From assembly GCA_037893225.1 (NCBI GenBank), contig JAZGUH010000368.1, positions 310,001-374,000 of the forward strand: 64,000 nucleotides of DNA. Reading direction: 5' to 3'. Positions within the stretch are counted from its first letter, which is position 1. Every line of letters begins with the position of its first letter. The position numbers and the translations under genes were made by a program. Origin of the DNA: Hippasteria phrygiana (taxonomy: Eukaryota > Echinodermata > Asteroidea > Valvatida > Goniasteridae). Below, piece by piece: positions 1-50,300 of the stretch. The notes beneath the pieces are model-generated. The model did not search any database. It worked only from the letters and a program-made list of their open reading frames with translations, and was not told the DNA's origin.

Positions 1-375
1 AGACCAATGCCTAAATTACTGGACTCGGTCCACGGTCTAGTTTGGTCCGTGAGTCTGCAGGACCAATGCCTAAATTACTGGGGCCAATTTCATAGAGCAC
101 ACAAATTGCTTAAGCACAAAAATACTTGCTTAGTAAAATCAGGTTGCCAGCCAAAACTCTGATTGTCATGCTAAGCAAACAACAGCTAAATACCAGTCAC
201 ATGCAATATACATCACATGGAGTTTTGGCTGGTAACCTGCTTTTGTTAAGCAAGTATTTTTGTGCTTAAGCAATTTGTGTGCTTAAGCAGCTCTATGAAA
301 TTGGCCCCAGGACTCAGTCCACAGTCTAGTTTGGTCCGGGAGTCCGCAATACTAATGCCTTAATTACTGGACTCA
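1..375. repeat. ~60-bp tandem repeat split by a MITE
   Basis: Copies of a unit containing CCTAAATTACTGGACTCGG and GTCTAGTTTGGTCCG occur at 1-59, 60-79 continued at 309-348, and partly at 349-375. The MITE at 80-308 interrupts the second copy, so the tandem repeat is older than the insertion. Confidence 0.8.
80..308. mobile_element. MITE family A (GGGGCCAATTTCA ends)
   Basis: A 229-bp palindromic element with terminal inverted repeats GGGGCCAATTTCATAGAGC and nested motifs such as TTGCTTAAGCACA and CCAGCCAAAA mirrored on both arms. This is the most intact of seven copies in the window. No coding capacity and no clear target duplication, so the superfamily is open. Confidence 0.85.
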
Positions 376-423
376 ACAGACCACTCCTGTCCCAAATTGG
401 AGCCCTGTTGATGCATTTGTTAA

Positions 424-734
424 CCTCTTGTATGTGGACGATGGCCATAGTCCCTGTTTGAAAAAGACCACCCGGCCGGTTGTTGTCTATACGTGCATTC
501 CTGCGCATATTCAATCCATTCACGTTTCAACTAAATTGTTTTTGAATGGGAGTGTAATGAATAGATGGAGCTTTTTCAAACAAAGCTTTCATTCACAATA
601 ATGGGGGCTCCAAGTGGGATGAATATGACTCTTCAGTATGGTGCCTATTGTTTGCGTTTACGATTGCCTGCAATGCCCAATCTTGTTATACCACCCCCCC
701 CCCCCCCCCAATCAATAACAGCCCACACAAGGGG
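424..734. mobile_element. TTAA-flanked piggyBac-type MITE, long subfamily
   Basis: Flanked by TTAA at 420-423 and 735-738, with CAAGGGG at the right end. The interior carries AATAGATGGAGC and GGCCATAG motifs shared with 1,107-1,494 and 13,004-13,342. Its right flank is 26 bases from the exon 24 donor. Confidence 0.65.
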
Positions 735-764
735 TTAAGTGGAGAAGATGTGCCTGTGACTTAC

Positions 765-40153
<39,389 letters not shown>

Positions 40154-40215
40154 ATTATTACTTTTTGGTAACTGCGCATGCGCCAATGAAGGAACCAATC
40201 TTAAAGCGCTTGCGC
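40154..40215 (-). promoter_or_regulatory. CHD1 promoter with NRF1-like palindrome and CCAAT boxes
   Basis: Just upstream of the start codon lies TGCGCATGCGC (40,173-40,183), the core of an NRF1 site, overlapped by CCAAT at 40,183-40,187 with a second CCAAT at 40,195-40,199. A further GCGC-rich stretch follows near 40,205. No TATA box is seen, which suits a broadly expressed chromatin gene. The tRNA gene begins 123 bases upstream of the ATG. Confidence 0.6.
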
Positions 40216-40275
40216 AGTTTAAGTTGGGTGCAATAAAGAGTATATGTATCTGTGAATTTCACAACTGATCACGAA

Positions 40276-40348
40276 GTTTTCGTAGTGTAGTGGTTATCAC
40301 GTGCGCCTCACACGCGCAAGGTCCCCGGTTCGATCCCGGGCGAAAACA
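40276..40348 (+). tRNA. tRNA-Val (anticodon CAC)
   Basis: 73 bases that fold as a standard cloverleaf. The 7-bp acceptor stem GTTTTCG/CGAAAAC is perfect, with discriminator A. The anticodon stem-loop is TGCGC-CTCACAC-GCGCA, so the anticodon is CAC (valine). The T arm is CCCGG-TTCGATC-CCGGG. Box A (TAGTGTAGTGG) and box B (GGTTCGATCCC) fit Pol III promoters. It is very close to vertebrate nuclear tRNA-Val, has no intron, and no CCA is encoded, as usual in eukaryotes. Confidence 0.97.
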
Positions 40349-40351
40349 TTG

Positions 40352-40369
40352 TTTTCTTTTTTCTTTTTT
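40352..40369 (+). terminator. Pol III terminator of tRNA-Val
   Basis: Runs of four, six and six T residues begin 4 bases after the tRNA 3' end, as needed for Pol III termination. Confidence 0.85.
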
Positions 40370-40759
40370 ATCTTCACATTACTGTGGGGAACGATGCCAC
40401 ATTAATATTAACAAATTATTTCAACAATTGTCCTGGTATTATTTTTCTTGTGCTTAACTACAGAGAAAGGAATTTTTCTTCCAAAATTTTAAAGGATGAA
40501 TTATTTATAACTTTAACTAGCATAAATATAATCTTAAAAATGTATTTCATAAGACTTCTCAAATTGTCAGGGGACTGTATTTAAAACAAAAAAACTAAAT
40601 CTTTATTCTGTCCCTTTTTTCTTCAATGTCCCTATTGCAATCATACACTCGACCAAAAATGAATAATGTAATCATTTTAAACACTTCAAAAAGTCATAAA
40701 TGCAGAAAAAGGTTCTGCTTCTAATGATGCGTTATTTATGGCACACAACGTTTGCTTAA

Positions 40760-41352
40760 AGGGACACATTGCTTTGGATTTTGCGATTTGGGCTATAAAA
40801 CTGAAATGGATATGGTTGGGAAGCTTTTTTAAAAGTAGAATATAAAGATTCACATTCAAATTGCGTGGTTTTTGTTCAATTTCGTGACAAATAACGGTCC
40901 GCCATTTTGTAGAACCAAATTTTTGACTCCACAAAATGGCGGACTGTGTTCACCAGTCGTATTTCCAGTCGCATGTGGTTGAAGTACATTCTGTTGATCC
41001 ATTTTGATGTACTGTGGCACGGCGCGCAGCACTGGCGATATGTGTCGCGAGGTAGAGAATTGTACCTGGCGATCATCTGATAGGTTCACAAGGCCACTGG
41101 CTGCGGCGCCAGCCTAAAGACTCTTACAGCGTATTTTGCGCATTATTTAGACAATGGTATTTAGTACTGGAAATAAGTCTATGTTTCGCGGGTCAGATGT
41201 GAGGGGTAAGCGGCCAATTTTTTTGTTTTGTAATCACTACTCACTAATTACAACACATTATACGTGTTTTTTTTGCATGAACAACTCTTATAAAAGATAA
41301 GGAACATTTCCAAACAGCAAAATTTCATGACATTTGAAGGCAATGTGTCCCT
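40760..41352. mobile_element. TTAA-flanked element with AGGGACACATTGC ends
   Basis: 593 bp between TTAA sites; ends AGGGACACATTGC and GCAATGTGTCCCT. Internal mirrored CCGCCATTTTGTAG/CACAAAATGGCGG. No coding frame of interest. Confidence 0.8.
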
Positions 41353-41970
41353 TTAAGGGGTGCAAAAAATAAATATTGGGTGCAAAAAATAAAAGTGGCA
41401 CTTTCTATGATGCACACTCAAAATTGTGGGGGGGGGGGGGGGGGTTCGGTTCATGGCAGCGTGTGCCTTTAATGCTGCAACCTGGCCTAAATGGTGATTA
41501 TTAATTTTGTGCTTTGTTGTTACTACACGTTAACTAGATTTGACATAGTCGATCGACTAGACGCGTTCGAGTGAAAAACAGACCACGCATGCGTGATTTA
41601 AATCGCAAATTGACAAAAAGGACCAGATCAGCAGCACCCGAACTTGCTCTATGCTGATCATTTTATCACCCACCCACCCACCCACCCACCCAACCCAACC
41701 AAGCAACCAACTAATCATTTCATACAGATTTGCCGTAGGCTTCACGTTCAACCAGTTAGGCCTATTGTGCATGTGAACATCCCCAGTGACATAGTGTATG
41801 AAAATTGTACATGCGTTATATTTGTACTTGTTCGCCAATTTGATATTTAATTTGTTCTATAAACACGTGAAAGCAGAGTGCAATACGCTCTAGGGAACCA
41901 GGGGCCAATAAATTATAATCGGTTTAGTAACAAGTATTATTAATCTTGCACGGAAGGTAAACACTGAAAA

Positions 41971-42155
41971 AGTATGGGGGTTAAATTTACCAAATTATGT
42001 GTGAAAACTGCAACTAACCAAAATTTGGGTAAGTCTATCTGAACATAATCGGATTAGAGTTTGTTCAGATAGGCTTACCCAAAGTTTGGGTAGTTGCAGT
42101 TTTTACCACAAATGGGTAAATTTAGTAAATTAAGGTGAAAAAAGCAGCCCATACT
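41971..42155. mobile_element. Foldback element in the intergenic region
   Basis: Mirrored AGTATGGG, TAAATTTACC, AACTGCAACTA and CTATCTGAAC on both arms around CATAATCGG. No other feature is seen between 41,353 and 42,684. Confidence 0.75.
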
Positions 42156-42684
42156 TACAAGACACAAAGTGGGAAAAAATACACAAAAGTGTCTATAAAA
42201 GCACAAACAACAATTAATTTAAGTGAAATGCGTTTTGATTACGGGGTCAACCGTCACATTTAAATAACAGGCCTCGACGGTTCGAACCTTTAAGTTATTT
42301 ACTTCGCCTTGAGATCCTCGCTTTCAAACACGCAGATCGGTGTTATTTGTTGTCACTTTGGGATTCCTCTATTGCAATCCGTTGTATGCCATTATATGAA
42401 GGTAAACCATCAGGTTTAAACTAAAGTTTGTGCTTCTCCGGGTTCCATCTTATTATTTTATTTAGTTGGAAATCACGTTTAGCAACACATTTTGTAAGGC
42501 TATCATTAATTTCCCCACGGGTCGTAACTAATGGCGTGATACGTAAGGCATTGAACAAAGATGGCCAATGCCATTGACATTTAATCCCTGTACAACAATG
42601 CCATGGCTTTGCAGAAGAACGCTGTCTGAGAGCGGATTTGTATAAATTATGGTATACTGAATAATGTTGTAGAACGGTCCGTCA

Positions 42685-43380
42685 TATGATATACACCATT
42701 GGATGGGGGCCCAATTGGGCGGGCCCTATTGTTCTGCACGATGTTTTGATTGGATAGGACGCGTATAATTGTCGACGGTGCAGCAGGAACCGTTTAAAAC
42801 GAAAGAACACTATTGAGACAAGTCGACTTTGACGTGGAGACAACTCGACCGCGCGATCACAGGTTGCCCGTCGATGTTGCCCGTCGAGCGAGGCGGTTGC
42901 TAGTCTTGGTTCCAAGACCTTCGTGTTCCTTTTCTTCCTTCCGAACGAGGGCGCTGTTTCTCAGTAAATCGATTCTGATTGTATTCGATAATGTTTTATA
43001 TATTACGCGCTCTGACAAGAATCGATTCTACTGTTCTTTGCTCGGTTCTTTGTAAAACTCCGTGATTGATCGCGCGCTCGCCCGCGCGCTGGTGACAGCC
43101 TGTAAATTGCGCCCTCTGTTGATGACAAGTATCAGACAGTAACGTCTTGGAACCAAGACTAGGCGGTTGCCCGTCGAGGCGGGTTATAAGTCGCAGAATG
43201 TGTGGCATTACCAAAGATCGTATAGCGCCGCGAGCGCCGCTACGCGCAACGAGAGCGACGCGGCATGCGCGGTGCAGGTTGGGCGGCGCACTATGCACGG
43301 TGCATGTGATATGGGCGGGCTGCCGCACCAGGTATTTTTCGCCGCACTGATGCGGTGATAAGCCGGTGGTATTTTTTAAC
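42685..43380. other. CpG-rich region left of the satellite array
   Basis: Unlike the AT-rich surroundings it is full of CGTCGAG, GCGCGC and GCCGC words and contains the 9-bp-duplication element. No open frame with recognisable product; a promoter or CpG island is possible. Confidence 0.5.
42901..43161. mobile_element. Element with 9-bp duplication, Mutator-like
   Basis: Starts TAGTCTTGGTTCCAAGAC and ends GTCTTGGAACCAAGACTA, flanked by the exact 9-bp repeat GGCGGTTGC (42,892-42,900 and 43,162-43,170). Nine-base duplications are typical of Mutator-like elements. Each end is itself a palindrome (GTCTTGGTTCCAAGAC). Confidence 0.8.
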
Positions 43381-43588
43381 ATCTCAGTTGATGATGGTCA
43401 GTGTAGCGGCAAGATGTTAAATTTGTGGATTCCAAATTTGTTATGGTTTAATCCTAGTTTAAATTGTTTTCCTATAATTGTAATCACTTATACCGTTGGT
43501 TGAAAATATGTTTGATGTAGGCCTATTATTCGAAAAATCTTGCCGTTCGTACTTTCATCGTAGAGCGCCCTCAGTTGAGAAAGCATAT

Positions 43589-43690
43589 TTGGCTGTTTCG
43601 AAAGTTTTTCGAAACAGCCCTTGTTTTCGTTAAGATTTTTTGGCTTTTCCGAAATCCTTCGGAAAAGGCTTTGTTTTTGTTCTGATTTTT
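43589..43690. repeat. Left edge of the array: palindromic 50-bp repeats
   Basis: GGCTGTTTCGAAAG-type and GGCTTTTCCGAAATCC-type units, each a hairpin followed by TTGTTTTTGTTCTGATTT. They mark the start of block 1. The complement-like CGAAACAGCCCTGTGTTTGT recurs at the far right edge (62,451). Confidence 0.75.
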
Positions 43691-43697
43691 TTTTTTT

Positions 43698-43732
43698 TTC
43701 TTCTTCTTCTTCTTCTTCTTCTTCTTCTTCTT
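43698..43732 (+). repeat. (TTC)n microsatellite, block 1
   Basis: Twelve TTC units directly before the first ~602-bp unit. The same arrangement occurs at 47,331 and 55,653. Confidence 0.9.
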
Positions 43733-43733
43733 T

Positions 43734-45540
43734 TAGTTCTGACCAAAATCCCATAGACTTTGTACACGAATTTTCTGCGCGGCACTTTAGGTCTTAAAAA
43801 ACTTCAGATCTTAACCAAACTTACCTCAAACATAGACCCTAAGCTGAAATAGTATGTCGAAGAGTGACGTCATGATGACGTCATCACGTGTCACGTGACG
43901 TCATCTTAAAGGTGCGTTTTTCAAGGGCCCATATCTAGAGAACGGTAGGTCCGATTTCCTTCAAACCTGATATGTTGGTAGGCTAGCTCGTGTTATAGAT
44001 GAAATTTGAGGTGACGTCATGATGACGTCATGATACGATTTTATAGTAATTTTTAAGTTTTTGAAATTCAAAGTTTCTTAAAGCCATATCTCATCAACAG
44101 AACATGCTAAATTCAAAATTCTTTTTGTAATAGCTTTGTTAGCTCCTATATTCTTTCACATACATTTGAAAAATGTGTGACGTCATCATGACGTCATCAA
44201 AAATGTGCATTTCTGAAACACACATAAGGGTACGTCCGATCGTCATAAAAATTAGTGGGTAGGTAGATAGTGCTACTAGCATGTAAAATCCGAGGTGACG
44301 TCATGATGACGTCATCGGCTGATTTTCTGTGAATTTTTTAGTTCTATCCCAAATCCCATAGACTTTGTACACGAATTTTGTAAGTGGCACTTTGGTCACT
44401 AAACAACCTCGGATCTTAATCAGACTTAACACAAACATAGACCCTCAGCTGAAAATGTAAGCCGAAACGTGACGTCATGATGACGTCATCACGTGTCATG
44501 TGACGTCATCTTAAATGTGCATTTTTCAAGGGCCTATATCTAGAGAACGGTAGGTCCGATTGCCTTCAAACCTGGTATGTTATGGGAGCTCGTGTTATAG
44601 ATGAAAATTAAGGTGACGTCATGATGACGTCATCATACGATTTTACAGTAATATTAAAGTTTTTCAACTTCAAAGTTTCTTAAAGCCATATCTCACCAAC
44701 AGAACATGCTAAATTCAAAATTCTTTTTGTAATAGCTTTGTTAGCTCCTATATTCTTTCACATACATTTGAAAAATGTGTGACGTCATCATGACGTCATC
44801 AAAAATGTGCATTTCTGAAACACACATAAGGGTACGTCCGATCGTCATAAAAATTAGTGGGTAGGTAGATAGTGCTAATAGCATGTAAAATCCGAGGTGA
44901 CGTCATGATGACGTCATCGGCTGATTTTCTGTGAATTTTTTAGTTCTATCCCAAATCCCATAGACTTTGTACACGAATTTTGTAAGTGGCACTTTGGTCA
45001 CTAAACAACCTCGGATCTTAATCAGACTTAACACAAACATAGACCCTCAGCTGAAAATGTAAGCCGAAACGTGACGTCATGATGACGTCATCACGTGTCA
45101 TGTGACGTCATCTTAAATGTGCATTTTTCAAGAGCCTATATCTAGAGAACGGTAGGTCCGATTGCCTTCAAACCTGGTATGTTGGTATGGTAGCTCGTGT
45201 TATAGATGAAAATTAAGGTGACGTCATGATGACGTCATCATACGATTTTACAGTAATATTAAAGTTTTTCAACTTCAAAGTTTCTTAAAGCCATATCTCA
45301 CCAACAGAACATGCTAAATTCAAAATTCTTTTTGTAATAGCTTTGTTAGCTCCTATATTCTTTCACATACATTTGAAAAATGTGTGACGTCATCATGACG
45401 TCATCAAAAATGTGCATTTCTGAAACACACATAAGGGTACGTCCGATCGTCATAAAAATTGGTGGGTAGGTAGATAGTGCCACTAGCATGCAAAATCCGA
45501 AGTGACGTCATGATGACGTCATCGGCTGATTTTTTATGAA
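43734..45540 (+). repeat. Satellite block 1: three ~602-bp units
   Basis: Unit starts at 43,734 (diverged head, GACCAAAATCCC), 44,341 and 44,943. Each unit carries four paired palindromes TGACGTCATGATGACGTCA or the TCA-spaced inverse, plus CACGTG motifs after the first. Neighbouring units look nearly identical. Confidence 0.95.
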
Positions 45541-47062
45541 TTTGTAAATGTTTCAAATTTCATTGTACTCTTAAAATTTTGCACTTCTTCAAATGCCATG
45601 AACTTCAAACTTGGCATATGCATTGACTATCTACTCGAGATGGGTGCTGAATCATGACGTCATGATGACGTCATCACATGTCACGTGACGTCATCTTAAA
45701 TTTGCATTTTTGAAGGCCCTATATCTATTTTTTTTCTGCTTCTTATTTTAGTTCTATCCCAAATCCCATAGACTTTGTGCATAGATTTTCTGATCGGCAC
45801 TTTTGTCATCAAACAACATCGAATCTTAGTCAGAGTTAGCATAGGTATAGACCCTGATGCAAAGTCGTGCCGCGAAGAGTGACGTCATAATGACGTCTTC
45901 GTGTGGCATGTAACATGAACTTAAAGGTCAAGTTTGGAGTACGAAATGTTAATCATAAAATAATCTCAGATCTTAAACTTAGCAAAGACATAGACCTTCT
46001 GATACTTTATGTTAAATAAAAAAGAAAAAAAGGAAAAGCCATGCGTATGTTTACAACAGACGCACATTTTTTGGCGTTTCCGCTACAGCAGGAAAGCCTT
46101 TGTTTTTGTTCTGTTCGCGCGATTGTGTAGTTTAGTACACTTTCGCCCAGGCATGAACACAATCTACTTGAAAATTGTTCGTTTTGCCACATTCAGAACA
46201 AAGGGCCACGTCGAAGAACATCTGCAGGTTTTTTTTTGAGTGAAATCGTTAGCTAAGAGGTAACAAAATACGTGATTGCGCAATACCCAGCTTTACACGG
46301 ATATATAGCTGGTGGGAGAGTAGTTGACCGAGCCAAAACGTGACACAACGTAAGAAAATCGTATTTTCCGCCTTAAAAAACCTTTCCAAATCACAAAAGC
46401 ACGTGTCATTGGGATTCAGAGAAGTCTACTTTAGTAACAAAAAAAGGCTTTTGGAATAATCAAATACTCCAGAAGCTAACATGAACACAATTAATACAGA
46501 AATCCTAAACTACACAATACCCACTATTTTGGTTTCTTCTTAAACACGAATTTTGTCTGCGGCACTTTGGTCACTAAACAACATCAGATCTTAAGCAAAC
46601 TTAACCCAAACATAGACCCTAATCTGAAATTGTGTGCCGAAGAGTGATGTCACGATGACGTCATTATGTGTTACGTAATGTCATCTTAAAGGCTCATTTT
46701 TCAAGGGCCCATATCAAGAGAACCGTAAGTCCAATTGCATTCAAACCTGGTATGTTGGCTAAACAAGTACATGTTATAAATCAAAATTGAGGTGACGTCA
46801 TAATGACGTCATCATCTGATTTTTATGGTAATTTCAAAATTTTAACGTTAAAGATTCTTAAAACCACATCTCATCAACAGAACATGTTCAATTCAAAATT
46901 CCTTTTGTAATAGCTTTGTTAGCTCGTACATTCTTTTATATAAATGCGAAAAATTACTGAAGTCATAATGACGTCATTAAAGGCATGATTTCTTGAAAGA
47001 CATATGGATAGACCATGTCTAATCGTCACGAAACTTGGTGGTTAGGTAGATTTGTCACTAGT
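45541..47062 (+). repeat. Spacer segment of block 1
   Basis: About 1.5 kb of non-602 sequence that recurs at 54,010-55,592 and 58,096-59,690. It still contains scattered TGACGTCATGATGACGTCA cores, a GCGTTTCCGCTACAGCAGG-type segment and GATATATAGCTGGTGGGAGA. A 76-codon open frame at 46,009 recurs in each copy only because the DNA is the same. Confidence 0.9.
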
Positions 47063-47320
47063 TTTTTGGCTTTTCCGACACTCCGTCGGAAAAGGCCTTG
47101 TTTTTGTTCTGATTTTTTGGCTTTTCCGAAATCCTTCGGAAAAGGCTTTGTTTTTGTTCTGATTTTTTTTTTTTTGGCTTTTCCGAAATCCTTCGGAAAA
47201 GGCTTTGTTTTTGTTCTGATTTTTTTGGCTTTTCCGAAATCCTTCGGAAAAGGCTTTGTTTTTGTTCTGATTTTTGGCTTTTCCGAAATCCTTCGGAAAA
47301 GGCTTTGTTTTTGTTCTGAT
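47063..47320 (+). repeat. Five palindromic ~52-bp repeats
   Basis: Five units of GGCTTTTCCGA..TCGGAAAAGG plus TTGTTTTTGTTCTGATTT; the first has a CACTCCG loop, the others AATCCTT. Blocks 1 and 3 have only one or two such units. Confidence 0.95.
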
Positions 47321-47330
47321 TTTTTTTTTT

Positions 47331-47371
47331 CTTCTTCTTCTTCTTCTTCTTCTTCTTCTTCTTCTTCTTCT
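47331..47371 (+). repeat. (TTC)n microsatellite, block 2
   Basis: About fourteen TTC units between the palindromic repeats and the first satellite unit; on the minus strand it makes a spurious poly-Glu frame. Confidence 0.9.
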
Positions 47372-47373
47372 TT

Positions 47374-50300
47374 TAGTTCTGACCAAAATCCCATAGACTT
47401 TGTACACGAATTTTCTGCGCGGCACTTTAGGTCTTAAAAAACTTCAGATCTTAACCAAACTTACCTCAAACATAGACCCTAAGCTGAAATAGTATGTCGA
47501 AGAGTGACGTCATGATGACGTCATCACGTGTCACGTGACGTCATCTTAAAGGTGCGTTTTTCAAGGGCCCATATCTAGAGAACGGTAGGTCCGATTTCCT
47601 TCAAACCTGATATGTTGGTAGGCTAGCTCGTGTTATAGATGAAATTTGAGGTGACGTCAAGATGACGTCATGATACGATTTTATAGTAATTTTTAAGTTT
47701 TTGAAATTCAAAGTTTCTTCAAGCCATATCTCATCAACAGAACATGCTAAATTCAAAATTCTTTTTGTAATAGCTTTGTTAGCTCCTATATTCTTTCACA
47801 TACATTTGAAAAATGTGTGACGTCATCATGACGTCATCAAAAATGTGCATTTCTGAAACACACATAAGGGTACGTCCGATCGTCATAAAAATTAGTGGGT
47901 AGGTAGATAGTGCTACTAGCATGTAAAATCCGAGGTGACGTCATGATGACGTCATCGGCTGATTTTCTGTGAATTTTTTAGTTCTATCCCAAATCCCATA
48001 GACTTTGTACACGAATTTTGTAAGTGGCACTTTGGTCACTAAACAACCTCGGATCTTAATCAGACTTAACACAAACATAGACCCTCAGCTGAAAATGTAA
48101 GCCGAAACGTGACGTCATGATGACGTCATCACGTGTCATGTGACGTCATCTTAAATGTGCATTTTTCAAGGGCCTATATCTAGAGAACGGTAGGTCCGAT
48201 TGCCTTCAAACCTGGTATGTTATGGGAGCTCGTGTTATAGATGAAAATTAAGGTGACGTCATGATGACGTCATCATACGATTTTACAGTAATATTAAAGT
48301 TTTTCAACTTCAAAGTTTCTTAAAGCCATATCTCACCAACAGAACATGCTAAATTCAAAATTCTTTTTGTAATAGCTTTGTTAGCTCCTATATTCTTTCA
48401 CATACATTTGAAAAATGTGTGACGTCATCATGACGTCATCAAAAATGTGCATTTCTGAAACACACATAAGGGTACGTCCGATCGTCATAAAAATTAGTGG
48501 GTAGGTAGATAGTGCTACTAGCATGTAAAATCCGAGGTGACGTCATGATGACGTCATCGGCTGATTTTCTGTGAATTTTGTAGTTCTATCCCAAATCCCA
48601 TAGACTTTGTACACGAATTTTGTAAGTGGCACTTTGGTCACTAAACAACCTCGGATCTTAATCAGACTTAACACAAACATAGACCCTCAGCTGAAAATGT
48701 AAGCCGAAACGTGACGTCATGATGACGTCATCACGTGTCATGTGACGTCATCTTAAATGTGCATTTTTCTAGGGCCTATATCTAGAGAACGGTAGGTCCG
48801 ATTGCCTTCAAACCTGGTATGTTGGTATGGTAGCTCGTGTTATAGATGAAAATTAAGGTGACGTCATGATGACGTCATCATACGATTTTACAGTAATATT
48901 AAAGTTTTTGAACTTCAAAGTTTCTTAAAGCCATATCTCACCAACAGAACATGCTAAATTCAAAATTCTTTTTGTAATAGCTTTGTTAGCTCCTATATTC
49001 TTTCACATACATTTGAAAAATGTGTGACGTCATCATGACGTCATCAAAAATGTGCATTTCTGAAACACACATAAGGGTACGTCCGATCGTCATAAAAATT
49101 AGTGGGTAGGTAGATAGTGCTACTAGCATGTAAAATCCGAGGTGACGTCATGATGACTTCATCGGCTGATTTTCTGTGAATTTTTTAGTTCTATCCCAAA
49201 TCCCATAGACTTTGTACACGAATTTTGTAAGTGGCACTTTGGTCACTAAACAACCTCGGATCTTAATCAGACTTAACACAAACATAGACCCTCAGCTGAA
49301 AATGTAAGCCGAAACGTGACGTCATGATGACGTTATCACGTGTCATGTGACGTCATCTTAAATGTGCATTTTTCTAGGGCCTATATCTAGAGAACGGTAG
49401 GTCCGATTGCCTTCAAACCTGGTATGTTGGTATGGTAGCTCGTGTTATAGATGAAAATTAAGGTGACGTCATGATCACGTCATCATACGATTTTACAGTA
49501 ATATTAAAGTTTTTGAACTTCAAAGTTTCTTAAAGCCATATCTCACCAACAGAACATGCTAAATTCAAAATTCTTTTTGTAATAGCTTTGTTAGCTCCTA
49601 TATTCTTTCACATACATTTGAAAAATGTGTGACGTCATCATGACGTCATCAAAAATGTGCATTTCTGAAACACACATAAGGGTACGTCCAATCGTCATAA
49701 AAATTAGTGGGTAGGTAGATAGTGCTACTAGCATGTAAAATCCGAGGTGACGTCATGATGACGTCATCGGCTGATTTTCTGTGAATTTTTTAGTTCTATC
49801 CCAAATCCCATAGACTTTGTACACGAATTTTGTAAGTGGCACTTTGGTCACTAAACAACCTCGGATCTTAATCAGACTTAACACAAACATAGACCCTCAG
49901 CTGAAAATGTAAGCCGAAACGTGACGTCATGATGACGTCATCACGTGTCATGTGACGTCATCTTAAATGTGCATTTTTCAAGGGCCTATATCTAGAGAAC
50001 GGTAGGTCCGATTGCCTTCAAACCTGGTATGTTATGGGAGCTCGTGTTATAGATGAAAATTAAGGTGACGTCATGATGACGTCATCATACGATTTTACAG
50101 TAATATTAAAGTTTTTCAACTTCAAAGTTTCTTAAAGCCATATCTCACCAACAGAACATGCTAAATTCAAAATTCTTTTTGTAATAGCTTTGTTAGCTCC
50201 TATATTCTTTCACATACATTTGAAAAATGTGTGACGTCATCATGACGTCATCAAAAATGTGCATTTCTGAAACACACATAAGTGTACGTCCGATCGTCAT

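Noticed and set aside
46007..46239. Frame of 61-84 codons repeated at 46,009, 54,480 and 58,565
   Set aside because: Conserved only because the spacer DNA is near-identical in all three blocks; both strands are open there and no family is recognised.
47015..47437. Open frames with poly-Ser/Glu and repeated FRRISEKPK-like peptides
   Set aside because: They translate the palindromic 50-bp repeats and the TTC microsatellite, with no independent evidence of coding.
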